From Aliarcobacter sp017996075 (GTDB lineage Bacteria > Campylobacterota > Campylobacteria > Campylobacterales > Arcobacteraceae), in assembly GCF_051062515.1 (NCBI RefSeq), contig NZ_JAMXEK010000002.1: a stretch of 64,000 nt of DNA. One strand, written 5' to 3'. Below, piece by piece: positions 63,228 through 64,000 of the stretch. A program made the position numbers and the translations under genes. The notes below the pieces were generated by a model. The model had not been told where the DNA came from. It saw only the letters and a program-made list of their open reading frames with translations, and did not search any database. Position 1 is the stretch's first letter, and every line of letters begins with the position of its first letter.

Positions 63228-64000
63228 ATGAATAAATATATATTACCTTTATATAATCGATTAGATATTGCATTTATAAAAGGTAAAAAATCTCTATTAT
63301 TTGATGAAAATAAAAAAGATTATATAGATTTTGCTTCAGGAGTTGGAGTAAATAGTTTAGGTTATGCAAATAAAAAAGTAGCAAAAACAATAGAAAAACA
63401 AGCAAAAAAAGTTTTGCACAGTTCAAATATATATCGAATAAAACCACAAGAAGAGTGTGCAAAAAAATAGTTGAATTAAGCACTTATGATATGCAGTGTT
63501 TTTTTTGTAATAGTGGAGCAGAAGCAAATGAAACAGCTATAAAACTTGCTAGAAAATATGGAAATGTTACATTTAAAACACCTAAATATAAGATTATTAC
63601 TATTAAAAACTCTTTTCATGGAAGAACAATAGCAACTTTAAAAGCAACAGCACAAGAAGATAAACACAAATATTTTGCTCCATATCCTGATGGATTTGTT
63701 TATGCAAATGATATAAATGAAGCTATTTGCATGATTGATGATACAACTGTTGGTGTTATGTTAGAGTTGATTCAAGGTGAGGGTGGTATTTTTATGCAAG
63801 ATATTTTTCAAGTACAAAGACTTGAAAAGATTTTAAAAGAGAAGAAGTTACTTTTGATAATAGATGAAGTTCAAACAGGAGTTTATAGAAGTGGTAATTT
63901 TTTGATTTCTCAATATTTTGGAATAAAACCTGATATTGTAACTTTAGCAAAAGGCTTAGCAAGTGGTATTCCAATAGGTGTTATGATGACAAGTTTGAAA
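63228..64000 (+). pseudogene. argD: ArgD-like class III aminotransferase with a frameshift (partial)
   Basis: The first 80 codons read as an aminotransferase start (SLLFDENKKDYIDFASGVGVNSLGYAN) and stop at TAG 63468. Adding one A to the run of seven at 63461-63467 restores a frame that continues to the window edge with IVELSTYDMQCFFCNSGAEANE, NSFHGRT, IIDEVQTG and LAKGLASG with the PLP lysine. The family converts acetylglutamate semialdehyde to acetylornithine, and the DapC-like activity in DAP synthesis is also possible. Loss of one A or a sequencing error explains the break. Confidence 0.85.

Overview
The window is AT-rich bacterial chromosome, densely coding, with short intergenic gaps and frequent TTG/GTG starts. 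Several blocks point to the Campylobacterota, most likely an Arcobacter/Aliarcobacter-type organism: pyrD-M16 protease-dapA-SDR-pgsA-rseP, a PerR-type Fur protein, monomeric isocitrate dehydrogenase, a cytochrome c553 and the MutS2/Smr arrangement. The genus is an inference from gene content and composition.

Region 1 (1-4.35 kb) ends an acidic Thr/Glu/Asp repeat protein that runs in from the left edge. It faces a three-gene minus-strand operon: a type I secretion adaptor (HlyD family) with a PAS sensor domain fused to its cytoplasmic N-terminus, a LuxR-type regulator with a degenerate receiver, and an ATP-grasp ligase-like protein. This is the least familiar group of genes in the window.

Region 2 (4.5-9.2 kb) is a small integrated element between 32-bp direct repeats, the right copy lying on the rseP stop codon. 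It holds an intact IS4-like insertion sequence against the left repeat, a hipB-hipA toxin-antitoxin pair and a tyrosine integrase. A serine-recombinase remnant lies just outside the left repeat.

Region 3 (9.2-26.2 kb) is core genome: the rseP-pgsA-SDR(FabL-like)-dapA-M16-pyrD operon, an MsbA-like exporter, murJ, a secreted nuclease-like protein, perR, ybeY, a FlK-like thioesterase, radA, polA and a Ca2+/Na+ antiporter.

Region 4 (26.3-41.5 kb) looks like a light-stress and photorepair island. It contains a DUF523-DUF1722 protein, a carotenoid-isomerase-like flavoprotein, a LytS/LytTR two-component pair, an EAL phosphodiesterase, a phasin-like protein, a UbiB/AarF kinase, the TIGR03915/TIGR03916 radical-SAM DNA-repair pair, a PhrB-type photolyase that appears to have lost its Fe-S ligands, ferrochelatase, a bacterial lipocalin, a TIGR03643 gene broken by a TGG-to-TAG change, a TIGR01777 epimerase and a class I photolyase.

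Region 5 (41.6-64 kb) is mostly housekeeping: tRNA-Leu(CAA), HU, rsmH-ftsL, a C40 peptidase lipoprotein, cytochrome c553, a metal-binding HMA protein, malate dehydrogenase, isocitrate dehydrogenase, mltG head-to-head with a YhdP/AsmA-like giant, mutS2, a CorC/CNNM protein, a DUF748 giant, an ABC ATPase, meso-DAP dehydrogenase and a MOSC protein. The window ends inside a class III aminotransferase (ArgD-like) split by a one-base deletion in a run of A.
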